This document shows, piece by piece, positions 12,991 through 20,139 of a stretch of 21,976 nucleotides of DNA. Within the stretch, counting starts at the first letter, position 1, and every line of letters begins with the position of its first letter. Position numbers and translations under genes: made by a program. The notes under the pieces were generated by a model. That model was not told the origin of the DNA and did not search any database. It was given only the letters and a program-made list of their open reading frames with translations. Source of the stretch: JBBDXA01 sp040902585 (GTDB lineage Bacteria > Planctomycetota > Phycisphaerae > Phycisphaerales > Phycisphaeraceae); contig JBBDXA010000160.1 in the NCBI GenBank assembly GCA_040902585.1, positions 1 to 21,976 of the forward strand. Direction: 5' to 3'.

Positions 12991-14604
12991 TCACGACACC
13001 GCGCCCTGCTCGACATCCTCATCGTCTTTCAGCTCGCTGATGAGCACATCGGTCGTGAGCATCACACCCGCGACGCTGGCGGCGTTGGTCAGGGCCATGC
13101 GGACGACGAGGGCGGGGTCGATGATGCCGGCTTTCACGAGGTCGACATATTCGCCCGTCGAGGCGTTGTAGCCCTGGTTGCCCTTCTTGCTGAGGATCTC
13201 TTCGACGACGATGTTGCCGTCTTCGCCGGCGTTCTCGGCGATCTGCCAGGCGGGGCTGCTGATGGCGGCGGCGACGATGTCGTAGCCGATGCCTTCGTCG
13301 CCCCTGACCTTGGCGCGGGCGGCCTGGAGCGGCTCGATCGCGCGGAGCAGGGCCACGCCGCCGCCGGGCACGTAGCCTTCCTGGGCCGCGGCCTTGGTCG
13401 CATGCAGCGCGTCATCGACGCGATCTTTCTTTTCCTTCATCGCCATTTCGGTGGGAGCGCCGACGCGAACGATGGCCACGCCGCCGGTCAGCTTGGCGAG
13501 GCGTTCCTGGAATTTTTCTTTGTCGTATTCGCTGGTCGTGTCATCGATCTGCTTACGGAGCTGATCGATGCGGCCGGTGATGTCCTTCTTCTTGCCGAGA
13601 CCTTCGACGATGGTCGTGTTGTCCTTGTTGATGACCACCTTCTTGGCCTGGCCGAGGTCTTCCAGCTCGACGGTTTCCAGCGACTGGCCCAGGTCCTCGC
13701 TGAGGAACTTGCCGCCCGTGAGGATGGCGATGTCCTGGAGCATGGCCTTGCGGCGATCGCCAAAGCCGGGAGCCTTCACCGCCGCGACGCGAAGCACGCC
13801 GCGCAGGCGGTTCACGACCAGGGCCGCGAGGGCTTCGTTCTCAACATCTTCGCAGATGATGAGCAGCGGCTTATTCGCCATCGCGACCTTGTTCAGCAGC
13901 GGCAGCAGTTCAGGCAGGTTGCTGATCTTCTTTTCGTTGATGAGGATCACCACGTCTTCCAGGACGCATTCCTGGTTGGCGGGGTTGGTCATGAAGTAGG
14001 GGGAGAGATAGCCCTTGTCGAACTGCATGCCTTCGACGAACTCGAGCTGCATCTCGCCGGTCTTGCCTTCTTCGACTTCGACGACGCCGTCCTTGCCGAC
14101 CTTGGTGATGGCGGCGGCGATCATGTTGCCGACTTCGGTGTCGTGGTTGGCCGAGACAGTGGCGACCTTGCGGAGATCGTCCTCGCCTTTGCACTTGACA
14201 GCCGCAGCCTTGATCGCTTCGCCGACCACTTCGCTGGCGGCGAGGATGCCGCGCTGGAGGAGGATCGGGTTGGCACCGGCTGCGACATGGCGCAGGCCTT
14301 CGGAGAAGATCGCTTCGGCCAGGATGGTGGCGGCAGTGGTGCCGTCACCGGCGCGGTCGTTGGTCTTCTTGGCGACTTCGACCACGAGCTTGGCGCCCAT
14401 GTTTTCGAAGCACTTGGGCAGGTCGATTTCCTTGGCGACGGTCACGCCGTCCTTAGTCACTCCGGGCCCTCCGAAGGATTTCTGAAGGATGACGTTGCGG
14501 CCGGTGGGGCCCATCGTCACGCGGACGGCGTCGGTGAGTTGCTTGACGCCGCGCAGGAGATGCGCGGATGCGTCGGAGCCGAATACGAGTTGCTTCTGTG
14601 CCAT
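12991..14604 (-). CDS. groEL: GroEL chaperonin without GGM tail
   Basis: A 537-residue Hsp60 with the expected ATP-site motif AGDGTTAATILAEAI, the apical-domain region (PLLIICEDVENEALAALVVN, KAPGFGDRRKAMLQDIAILTGG) and the equatorial end PGGGVALLRAIE. The ORF runs open for 80 codons further upstream, through a dispersed repeat, but the standard MAQKQLVFG beginning fixes the start at the ATG at 14602-14604. The C-terminus ends in ELKDDEDVEQGAVS and has no Gly-Gly-Met repeat, unlike the second copy. It follows groES, so it is the groES-linked copy. A 25-nt hairpin repeat lies 14 nt before the ATG in the leader. No clear Shine-Dalgarno is seen. Confidence 0.97.
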   Translation of the reverse strand: MAQKQLVFGSDASAHLLRGVKQLTDAVRVTMGPTGRNVILQKSFGGPGVTKDGVTVAKEIDLPKCFENMGAKLVVEVAKKTNDRAGDGTTAATILAEAIFSEGLRHVAAGANPILLQRGILAASEVVGEAIKAAAVKCKGEDDLRKVATVSANHDTEVGNMIAAAITKVGKDGVVEVEEGKTGEMQLEFVEGMQFDKGYLSPYFMTNPANQECVLEDVVILINEKKISNLPELLPLLNKVAMANKPLLIICEDVENEALAALVVNRLRGVLRVAAVKAPGFGDRRKAMLQDIAILTGGKFLSEDLGQSLETVELEDLGQAKKVVINKDNTTIVEGLGKKKDITGRIDQLRKQIDDTTSEYDKEKFQERLAKLTGGVAIVRVGAPTEMAMKEKKDRVDDALHATKAAAQEGYVPGGGVALLRAIEPLQAARAKVRGDEGIGYDIVAAAISSPAWQIAENAGEDGNIVVEEILSKKGNQGYNASTGEYVDLVKAGIIDPALVVRMALTNAASVAGVMLTTDVLISELKDDEDVEQGAVS

Positions 14605-14618
14605 GATTGTTTCTCGCG

Positions 14619-14643
14619 AGCACCATCCCGATAGGGTGGTGCT
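14619..14643. repeat. AGCACCATCCC-type hairpin in the groEL leader
   Basis: Two 11-nt arms (AGCACCATCCC and AGGGTGGTGCT) around a 3-nt loop. It is one of three copies; the other two lie at 18562-18586 and, inverted, at 18613-18636. In the groEL mRNA it forms a stem that ends 14 nt before the start codon, close enough to affect ribosome loading. Confidence 0.8.
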
Positions 14644-14720
14644 GAGGGTTAACGGATGAGTGAGGTCGCGTTTGCTTCGTGCGTCGTTGCGCGAGTTGCG
14701 TCGCGGGTGTTCTGTCTTAC

Positions 14721-14839
14721 TCCCCTCCCTCTTAGGGAGGGGCTGGGGGAGGGTCAGTCGTGCGGCTTGCGTGTGTGCCCGATGCACAAGGAAGCTGTTC
14801 GCTCGACCCTCCCCTAACCCCTCCCTAAGAGGGAGGGGA
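14721..14839. repeat. Inverted pair of CCCTCCCTCTTAGGGAGGG repeats
   Basis: Copies at 14721-14755 and 14804-14839 face each other, each about 35 bp with its own small palindrome, so the spacer between groES and groEL can form either two small hairpins or one long stem. A single copy lies upstream of nuoC at 1645-1680. In the minus-strand transcript the stem could end or attenuate transcription after groES. Confidence 0.85.
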
Positions 14840-14851
14840 ATCAATCAATCA

Positions 14852-15142
14852 CTATTTCTCGACGACGCCCAGGAGTTCAGTCTCCTTGACGATCAGGTGT
14901 TTCTTGCCGTCGAGTTCGATCTCGGTGCCGGAGTATTTGCCGTAGAGGACGGTGTCGCCCTTCTTGACGCTGACGCCGGGGCGTTTGCCTTCATCGCTCA
15001 GGGCGCCGGGACCGGTCGCGACGACCTTGCCCATCATGGGCTTTTCCTTGGCGGACTCGGGCAGGTAGAGGCCGGCCGCGGTTTTGTCGTCCGCTTCTTC
15101 AGGCTTGATCAGGATTCGGTCATCGAGGGGTTTGATGTTCAT
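14852..15142 (-). CDS. groES: GroES co-chaperonin
   Basis: GroES caps the GroEL chamber. The 96-residue protein has the standard start MNIKPLDDRILIKP, a mobile loop (DDKTAAGLYLPESAKEKPMMG, about 18-38) and the closing GTEIELDGKKHLIVKETELLGVV. A GGAG about 10 nt before the ATG at 15140-15142 supports this start over an upstream TTG. It is placed between the two groEL genes; the spacer to the downstream copy is full of hairpin repeats. I saw no CIRCE element upstream. Confidence 0.97.
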   Translation of the reverse strand: MNIKPLDDRILIKPEEADDKTAAGLYLPESAKEKPMMGKVVATGPGALSDEGKRPGVSVKKGDTVLYGKYSGTEIELDGKKHLIVKETELLGVVEK

Positions 15143-15229
15143 GGATTTCAACTCCAATGTTCAATGTTTCGTAGTGTGGTTGGGAGCGGCGCACACGCTG
15201 GCGCGCATCGCTGGGATGCCTCTTGGACG

Positions 15230-15520
15230 CTATATCGACGTGGACTCGCTCGCCTGCCGCGCATTGAATGCCCAATTGTCCAAGAATGCGAGCAATGGCT
15301 TCGCTTCGTCATAACTCTCTAGAACATACGGTGCGCCATCAGGCGTCAAAACTTGGTAGTCCTTTGGCGCATCGTCACTCAGTTGGATTCTCGCGAATGT
15401 CGCCGAGTTCGTTTGGAGAACCTCCGTGCGAATTTCATGGCTCCCGGCACAGTACTCTGGCGGCAGGCCACTCGCGTGACGCGGAATTGATGCAGACTCA
15501 AGGCGATATTTGGTTTCCAT
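15230..15520 (-). CDS. Small hypothetical protein between groEL and groES
   Basis: A 96-residue protein with no family I can name. GAGG lies about 6 nt before its ATG (15518-15520), supporting translation. The middle reads TFARIQLSDDAPKDYQVLTPDGAPYVLESYDEAKPLLAFLDNWAFN, an alpha/beta pattern with no cysteines of note and no signal peptide. It starts 30 bp after the groEL stop and ends 88 bp before groES, so it seems to be an inserted member of the chaperonin operon. Its function is unknown. Confidence 0.6.
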   Translation of the reverse strand: METKYRLESASIPRHASGLPPEYCAGSHEIRTEVLQTNSATFARIQLSDDAPKDYQVLTPDGAPYVLESYDEAKPLLAFLDNWAFNARQASESTSI

Positions 15521-15550
15521 TGGATCCTCACTTGAAGGAATGCATTATTC

Positions 15551-17230
15551 TCAGAACCCGCCCATGCCGCCCATGCCGCCCATGCCACCCATGCCGCCGC
15601 CGCCGTGGTCGTGGTGGTGGTCATGATCGCCGCCGGCTTCATCTTCGGCCGGGGCTTCGGTGACGACGCAGTCGCAGGTCAGGAGGAGCGTGGCGACGCT
15701 GGCTGCGTTTTCGAGGGCGGTGCGGTCCACCTTCGTCGGCGTGATGATGCCGTCGGCCACCAGATCGGTATATTCGAGGCTCAGGGCGTTGAAGCCGAAG
15801 CTGCCCTTGCCGGCCTGAACCTTGCGGACCACGACCGAGCCCTTTTCGCCGGCGTTGTCCGCGATGGTCTGAAGCGGGACGGAAAGCGAGGCGACGACGA
15901 TGTCGATGCCCGCCTGTTCGTCGGGGTTTTCACTCTTGAGCTTCTTCACCGCATCAATCGCGCGGAGGAAGCTGACGCCGCCGCCGGGGACGATGCCTTC
16001 TTCGACGGCTGCGCGGGTGGCGTGCAGGGCGTCCTCAACGCGGGCCTTCTTTTCTTTGAGTTCCGATTCAGAGGCTGCGCCGACGTTGACCTGCGCCACG
16101 CCGCCGGCGAGCTTGGCCAGGCGCTCCTGGAGCTTCTCCTTGTCGTACTCGCTGGTGGTGACGTCGATCTCGTTCCTGATCTGCTGAATGCGACCCTGGA
16201 TGGCCTTGGTCTCGCCGCCGCCTTCGATGATGGTGGTGTTGTCCGCGTCGATCTCGATCTTCTTGGCGATGCCCAGATCGCTGATTTCGATCTTGTCGAT
16301 CTCCACGCCCAGGTCCTTCATGATGGCCCGGCCGCCGGTGAGGATCGCGATGTCTTCGAGCATGGCCTTGCGGCGGTCGCCGTAGCCCGGGGCTTTGACG
16401 GCACAGACGTTCAGCACGCCGCGCAGCTTGTTGACCACGAGCGTGGCGAGGGCTTCGCCTTCGAGGTCTTCCGCGATGATGAGCAGCGGCTTCTTGGCCT
16501 GCTGAATCTTTTCGAGGAGGGGGATGAGCTTCTGCGCGGAGGTGATTTTTTCTTCGTGGATCAGGATGAGGCACTTGTCCAGTTGGACGGACATCTCATC
16601 GGTGTTGGTGATGAAGTTGGGGGAGAGGTAGCCGCGGTCAAACTGCATGCCTTCGACGACGTCGACGTAGGTTTCGAGGGCTTTGCCTTCTTCGACGGTG
16701 ATGACGCCATCCTTGCCGACCTTCATGAACGCGTCCGCCATGATCTTGCCGATCTCGCGGTCGTTGTTGGCGCTGATGGAGGCGACGTTTTCGATGTCCT
16801 TCTTATTGGAGGCATCGATGGGCTTGGAGAGCTTCTTGATCTGCTCGATGGCGACGTTGACGGCCTTCTTCATGCCGCGAACCAGGGCCATGCTGTCCAC
16901 GCCTGCCGCGATGTGGCGGATGCCTTCCTTAAAGAGGGCTTCGGCCAGGACGGTGGCGGTGGTGGTGCCGTCGCCGGCCTTGTCGCTGGTGCGGCTGGCG
17001 GCTTCCTTGACGAGCTGAGCGCCAAGGTTTTCGACCTTGTTGCCCAGTTCGATCTCTTCGGCGACGGAAACGCCGTCTTTTGTCACGTTGGGCACGCCCC
17101 AGCTCTTGTCGAGCACGGCGTTGCGACCGCGGGGCCCGAGGGTGGATTTCACGGCCCTCGCCAGCTTTTCAACACCCTTCAACAAACTCTGTCGTGCCTT
17201 CGCGTCAAAGGCCAAGTCTTTTGCGGCCAT
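15551..17230 (-). CDS. groEL: GroEL chaperonin with His-rich insert and GGM tail
   Basis: A 559-residue Hsp60, first gene of the chaperone cluster. It has AGDGTTTATVLAEALF (ATP site), PLLIIAEDLEGEALATLVVN and KAPGYGDRRKAMLEDIAILTGG (apical domain) and PGGGVSFLRAID near the end. The tail runs EDEAGGDHDHHHDHGG and then four GGM repeats ending GGF. The GGM tail is the classical kind that projects into the chamber; the histidine block before it (five His, two Asp) is unusual and could bind metal. The start ATG at 17228-17230 has AGGAG 10 nt upstream. It differs along its whole length from the groES-linked copy, so the two are old paralogs with likely different substrates or conditions. Confidence 0.97.
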   Translation of the reverse strand: MAAKDLAFDAKARQSLLKGVEKLARAVKSTLGPRGRNAVLDKSWGVPNVTKDGVSVAEEIELGNKVENLGAQLVKEAASRTSDKAGDGTTTATVLAEALFKEGIRHIAAGVDSMALVRGMKKAVNVAIEQIKKLSKPIDASNKKDIENVASISANNDREIGKIMADAFMKVGKDGVITVEEGKALETYVDVVEGMQFDRGYLSPNFITNTDEMSVQLDKCLILIHEEKITSAQKLIPLLEKIQQAKKPLLIIAEDLEGEALATLVVNKLRGVLNVCAVKAPGYGDRRKAMLEDIAILTGGRAIMKDLGVEIDKIEISDLGIAKKIEIDADNTTIIEGGGETKAIQGRIQQIRNEIDVTTSEYDKEKLQERLAKLAGGVAQVNVGAASESELKEKKARVEDALHATRAAVEEGIVPGGGVSFLRAIDAVKKLKSENPDEQAGIDIVVASLSVPLQTIADNAGEKGSVVVRKVQAGKGSFGFNALSLEYTDLVADGIITPTKVDRTALENAASVATLLLTCDCVVTEAPAEDEAGGDHDHHHDHGGGGMGGMGGMGGMGGF

Positions 17231-17716
17231 AGCGGGTCCACTCCTGAATGATGATGGTTAATCGTGCGGGGAAACGCGGTCGTCATCCCTTTTCGCATGG
17301 CTGGCCAAAGGCTTTGCGGCCTGTGGCGCAGCGTGTCAGAAGGGGTTGCAAGGGGAGTACCAAGGCGGCTAGGGCGGTAGGAAGCATCGTAACATGTTGT
17401 TTTTGCACATGTTGTGGATGTAAGGCGATATGGGGCCGTGAAGGGGGAATGTGGGCAATCGCTGTCAACCTGACAGATGGCACCAATCTGGCATGACAGT
17501 TTCGCCGATAGGGGAAGCCGGATGGATGTGTTTGGCCGCCCTGATCAGGGTCCGGACCAGAATCTTTGTTGGGGGCCGACACGATCGTTTTTATAAGGGT
17601 TGAGGCTTGGGGTTGTTGCGGTATAATCCCCCGCCCATTGGGGCCGTTGCGACCGAAAGGCAGTCGCGACGCCTAGCGCATCGGGCCGTAACTGTAACCC
17701 CGATTGGAGTTTAACC
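17231..17716. promoter_or_regulatory. Divergent regulatory region of groEL and the DksA-like gene
   Basis: These 486 bp between two divergent genes hold no credible gene. Visible signals are a perfect inverted repeat CTGTCA-ACC-TGACAG (17462-17476) with a third TGACAG at 17494-17499; two direct 9-mers ACATGTTGT at 17392-17400 and 17407-17415; a GG-N10-GC match of sigma-54 type (TGGCACCAATCTGGCA, 17479-17494) on the plus strand, weak in its second half; and the plus-strand sigma-70 promoter described separately. No CIRCE inverted repeat was found by eye. Confidence 0.45.
17600..17627 (+). promoter_or_regulatory. Sigma-70 promoter of the DksA-like gene
   Basis: TTGAGG, 16-bp spacer, perfect TATAAT (17622-17627). 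Transcription would begin about 17634, giving a leader of about 80 nt that contains an 8-bp stem (GTTGCGAC with GTCGCGAC, 17646-17670) before the GTG start. Confidence 0.65.
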
Positions 17717-18536
17717 GTGGCAAAGAAGACGAGCAGCCGGAAGAAGACAACGACCAGGCGTGTGTTGAAATCTGCCGCCAGGCCCAAGACCAAGGCGAAG
17801 GCCGGTGCGAAGAAGGTCGCCGCCAAGCCGAAGGCTGCGGCGAAGAAAGAGCTGAACCAGGCGATTTCGCTGATCGACAAGATGGCCGGCAAGGGCATCN
17901 NNNNNNNNNATCCGCGCCTTCACCGCCCCTGAGAAGGGCGCCATGGCTGCGGCGAAGAAAGTGCCCTCCAGGAAGACACCGTCTGCGAGGAAGGCTGTTT
18001 CAGTGAAATCGTCGGCCAAGTCCAACGGAGCGGCCCATCCGAAGGGATCGCGCAAGAGCCGATCGGTTCCGGTGAAGGTTTCCAAGCCGCCGCTGACCGC
18101 CATTGCCGCCCAGGTCCTGGAAACACCCGAGCCGCCCAGCCTGACCGAGCTGCGCAAAGCCGCAGCCGCCATCAGCCGCAAGGAGAAGAACGAGTACCGC
18201 AAGCTGCTGATGGAGAAGCGCGGGGAACTGCTCGGCGATGTGGAATCCCTTCGCGAACAGGCGCTCGAAAGCGGCGGCAACCTGTCCAACATGCCGCTGC
18301 ACATGGCGGACGTCGGCTCGGATCAATACGAACAGGAAGCGATGCTCGGCCTCGTCGAGTCAGAACGCAAACTCCTGCGCGAGATCGACGACGCCATCCT
18401 TCGCCTCGACAACGGCACCTTCGGCGTCTGCGTCGAAACCGGCAAGCCCATCGGCAAGCCGCGATTGGATATCAAGCCCTGGGCCAAGTACTGCATCGAA
18501 GTGGTACGCGAACGCGAGAAGCAGGGGCGATTCTGA
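17717..18536 (+). CDS. DksA/TraR-like protein with Lys/Ala-rich N-terminal region, broken by an assembly gap
   Basis: I read this as one gene interrupted by 10 Ns. The first piece starts at GTG 17717 (GGAG 7 nt upstream) and encodes a very basic low-complexity region (RPKTKAKAGAKKVAAKPKA), like histone H1-like proteins, then LNQAISLIDKMAGKGI. After the Ns an open frame in another phase continues IRAFTAPEKGAMAAAKK, more basic repeats, then a DksA-like coiled coil (about EKNEYRKLLMEKRGELLGDVESLREQAL) and the end FGVCVETGKPIGKPRLDIKPWAKYCIE. The phase change is expected from an arbitrary-length gap. Only two of the four zinc-finger cysteines remain (GVC and YC). DksA proteins bind RNA polymerase; whether this one does is inference. 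Two separate genes remain possible. Confidence 0.72.
17900..17909. other. Run of 10 Ns (assembly gap)
   Basis: Unknown bases inside the DksA-like gene. The reading frames on the two sides differ, so the true gap length is not 10 or reads collapsed in the repetitive Lys/Ala-coding DNA. Confidence 0.98.
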
Positions 18537-18557
18537 AGACGAATCCTGAAGACGAAT
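18533..18557. repeat. Tandem CTGAAGACGAAT pair at the stop codon
   Basis: Two identical 12-mers (18533-18544 and 18546-18557) one base apart. The first contains the TGA stop of the DksA-like gene, so the second is a duplicated 3' end. Confidence 0.75.
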
Positions 18558-18561
18558 GTAG

Positions 18562-18636
18562 AGCGCCGTCCCGGCAGGGCGGTGCCTCAGGGTGCGTGAA
18601 CACGAGCCATGCCCCACCCTGCCGGGATGGTGCTCC
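18562..18636. repeat. Facing pair of AGCACCATCCC-type hairpin repeats
   Basis: Copies at 18562-18586 and 18613-18636 are inverted relative to each other and share a CCCGGCAGGG core. Together they can form a stem of about 20 bp between the DksA-like gene and lspA, which may act as a 3'-end or leader structure. A third copy is in the groEL leader (14619-14643). Confidence 0.8.
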
Positions 18637-18653
18637 AATCGACAATCCCGCTC

Positions 18654-19334
18654 ATGCCTGAATCGTCCACGAACTCTGTCGCGAAGCGGGCCGGCCGCTC
18701 GCCGCGCGCGATTCTCTCTTATCTCATCATCATGTCGCTCGCGCTGGTCTGCGACCTGTGGGGCAAGTCGTACGCGTTTGATCATGTCGCCAATGCCCCG
18801 CTCAGTCTCTCGCGCGATCCTGACGTCGGCGGCACCGTCGTTCAATATCCAGATAGCAACGGCAACATCATCACCACACGCGACGTTCCGCCGCACGAAG
18901 GCATCACTGTCGTCCCCAAAGTCCTGGCGCTGAAGCTGGTCATTAATCCCGGCGCGGTCTTCGGCATCGGCAAAGGAGCACAATGGTTCTTCATCGTCGT
19001 GAGCCTGTGCGCGACGGTCTTCATCGGCATCGTCTTCTACCGCAGTAAGCCTGATGCGAAGCTCCTGCACGTGTGCCTGGCGCTCATCCTCGCCGGGGCC
19101 CTGGGCAATCTTTACGATCGCGTCCTGTACAACGGCGTGCGCGACATGCTTCAACTCTTCCCCGGTGTTCACCTGCCCTTCGGCCTGGAATGGCCGGGCG
19201 GGGCGAATGAGATCTATCCGTGGATCTTCAACATCGCCGACGTGGCGCTGGTCATCGGCGTGGTGCTGCTGATGATCGTCACCTGGAAGAGCGAGAAGAA
19301 GCCGCAACCAGCCGATCTATCAGCCCCTGGCTGA
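18654..19334 (+). CDS. lspA: Lipoprotein signal peptidase (signal peptidase II)
   Basis: LspA removes signal peptides from lipidated prolipoproteins in the inner membrane. I use the ATG at 18654 (226 residues) because earlier in-frame starts lie inside a hairpin repeat; no start has a good ribosome binding site. Four membrane segments lie near residues 18-34, 110-128, 136-150 and 192-210. Catalytic aspartates are D164 in NGVRDML and D196 in FNIAD, and the conserved N98 in NPGAVFG and GALGNLYDR are present. The periplasmic part between the first segment and NPGAVFG (about 38-95) is much longer than in E. coli. The last 56 bp overlap, on the opposite strand, the end of the peptidase C26 gene. 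Confidence 0.93.
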   Translation: MPESSTNSVAKRAGRSPRAILSYLIIMSLALVCDLWGKSYAFDHVANAPLSLSRDPDVGGTVVQYPDSNGNIITTRDVPPHEGITVVPKVLALKLVINPGAVFGIGKGAQWFFIVVSLCATVFIGIVFYRSKPDAKLLHVCLALILAGALGNLYDRVLYNGVRDMLQLFPGVHLPFGLEWPGGANEIYPWIFNIADVALVIGVVLLMIVTWKSEKKPQPADLSAPG

Positions 19335-19995
19335 GCACGCCTTCGCCGCCGCGTTCGGGGTGCCACTGCACGCCGACGTAAAACGGCCGCGTCGGGTCAT
19401 CCACCGCTTCGATCACGTCATCCGCCGCCTTCGCGATCAATCTTAATCGTCCCGTCGTCGCCATCGCCTGCCGATGCGCGGAGACGACGGTGTCCTGCTT
19501 CGCCAGTTCGACTGTCCGCGCATCCTGCCCGTAGGCCGCGCTGCTGGCTTCGATCACCTGCACGACATGCCGGTTGCACTTCTGATGCACCTCCGGCGTC
19601 TTGAGCGTGTCAGGCAGATATTGATTGAGCCTGCCGCCGGCCTGAAGCGTCATGAGCTGCATGCCCAGGCACACGCCGAGCACCGCCTTCTCCTTCGCCG
19701 GTTGCAATGCTGCCAGCAAGGCAAGCTCAAACGCCTGTCGCTTCTCATCCATCTTCCTGGCCCGTGCATCTGTCGCTTCGCCGAACTGTTCCATCCGCGG
19801 ATCGACGCCGCCGGTGAGGATGAACCCGTCGCACAGTTCGAGGTACCGTGGCACGAGTTCAACCTCATGCGGCAGGAGCACCGGCAGGCCGCCGGCGCGG
19901 GCAACGGCCGCGCTGTAGGCGATGCCGCATTCGTACACGCCGCTGGTCGCGGTGTTGTCTTTGTTGTCGAGCGTGATGCCGATGATGGGGAGCAT
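19279..19995 (-). CDS. Peptidase C26 family gamma-glutamyl hydrolase (PuuD-like)
   Basis: A 238-residue class-I glutamine amidotransferase-like hydrolase. It has ILTGGVDPRMEQFGE (59-73), the nucleophile C109 in LGVCLGMQLM and the His-Glu pair in GVQWHPE (H212, E214). The family includes gamma-glutamyl-GABA hydrolase PuuD and other gamma-glutamyl cleaving enzymes; the substrate here is not determined, as no putrescine genes are near. The start ATG (19993-19995) has no strong ribosome binding site. Its 3' end overlaps the lspA 3' end by 56 bp (convergent). Upstream lies the 128-bp palindromic repeat. Confidence 0.9.
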   Translation of the reverse strand: MLPIIGITLDNKDNTATSGVYECGIAYSAAVARAGGLPVLLPHEVELVPRYLELCDGFILTGGVDPRMEQFGEATDARARKMDEKRQAFELALLAALQPAKEKAVLGVCLGMQLMTLQAGGRLNQYLPDTLKTPEVHQKCNRHVVQVIEASSAAYGQDARTVELAKQDTVVSAHRQAMATTGRLRLIAKAADDVIEAVDDPTRPFYVGVQWHPERGGEGVLSQGLIDRLVAASSRSSR

Positions 19996-20011
19996 AGGGA
20001 GACATTTTAGC

Positions 20012-20139
20012 GGGTGCCACGGGTCGAGGAGGTTTTACCGCGACGAAGACCCGTGCGAAAGGCAGAAGATGTCCAACTAAACGGAAGCAACTCGCCGTCC
20101 GCACGGGGCTCCTCGCGGACTCGTCGACCCGTGGCACCC
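20012..20139. repeat. GGTGCCAYGGG-ended double palindrome, copy 2
   Basis: A perfect 16-bp outer inverted repeat (GGGTGCCACGGGTCGA at 20012-20027, complement at 20124-20139) encloses an imperfect inner one (about 20038-20056 with 20100-20118, containing CCCGTGCG and CGCACGGG). The outer and inner motifs match the element at 3369-3470. It has no coding capacity. Confidence 0.87.

Noticed and set aside
13402..14634. A 410-codon open frame antisense to the second groEL
   Set aside because: Same effect as above, with a similar composition and no ribosome binding site noted.
14605..14844. An 80-codon N-terminal extension of the second groEL
   Set aside because: It runs through dispersed repeats and lacks similarity to GroEL; MAQKQLVFG at 14604 is the normal chaperonin start.
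15605..17251. A 548-codon open frame antisense to the GGM-tailed groEL
   Set aside because: It is the complement of a GC-rich, highly conserved chaperonin gene; the translation is rich in Gly, Asp and Val with no family motif. Long antisense frames are a codon-bias effect.
17479..17494. A sigma-54 promoter for the DksA-like gene
   Set aside because: The GG-N10-GC spacing fits, but the -12 half is TGGCA rather than TTGCA, and a much better sigma-70 promoter lies nearer the gene. Kept only as a note.
17231..17716. A CIRCE element (TTAGCACTC-N9-GAGTGCTAA) before groEL
   Set aside because: Looked for by eye here and before groES; no match with even one good arm was found.
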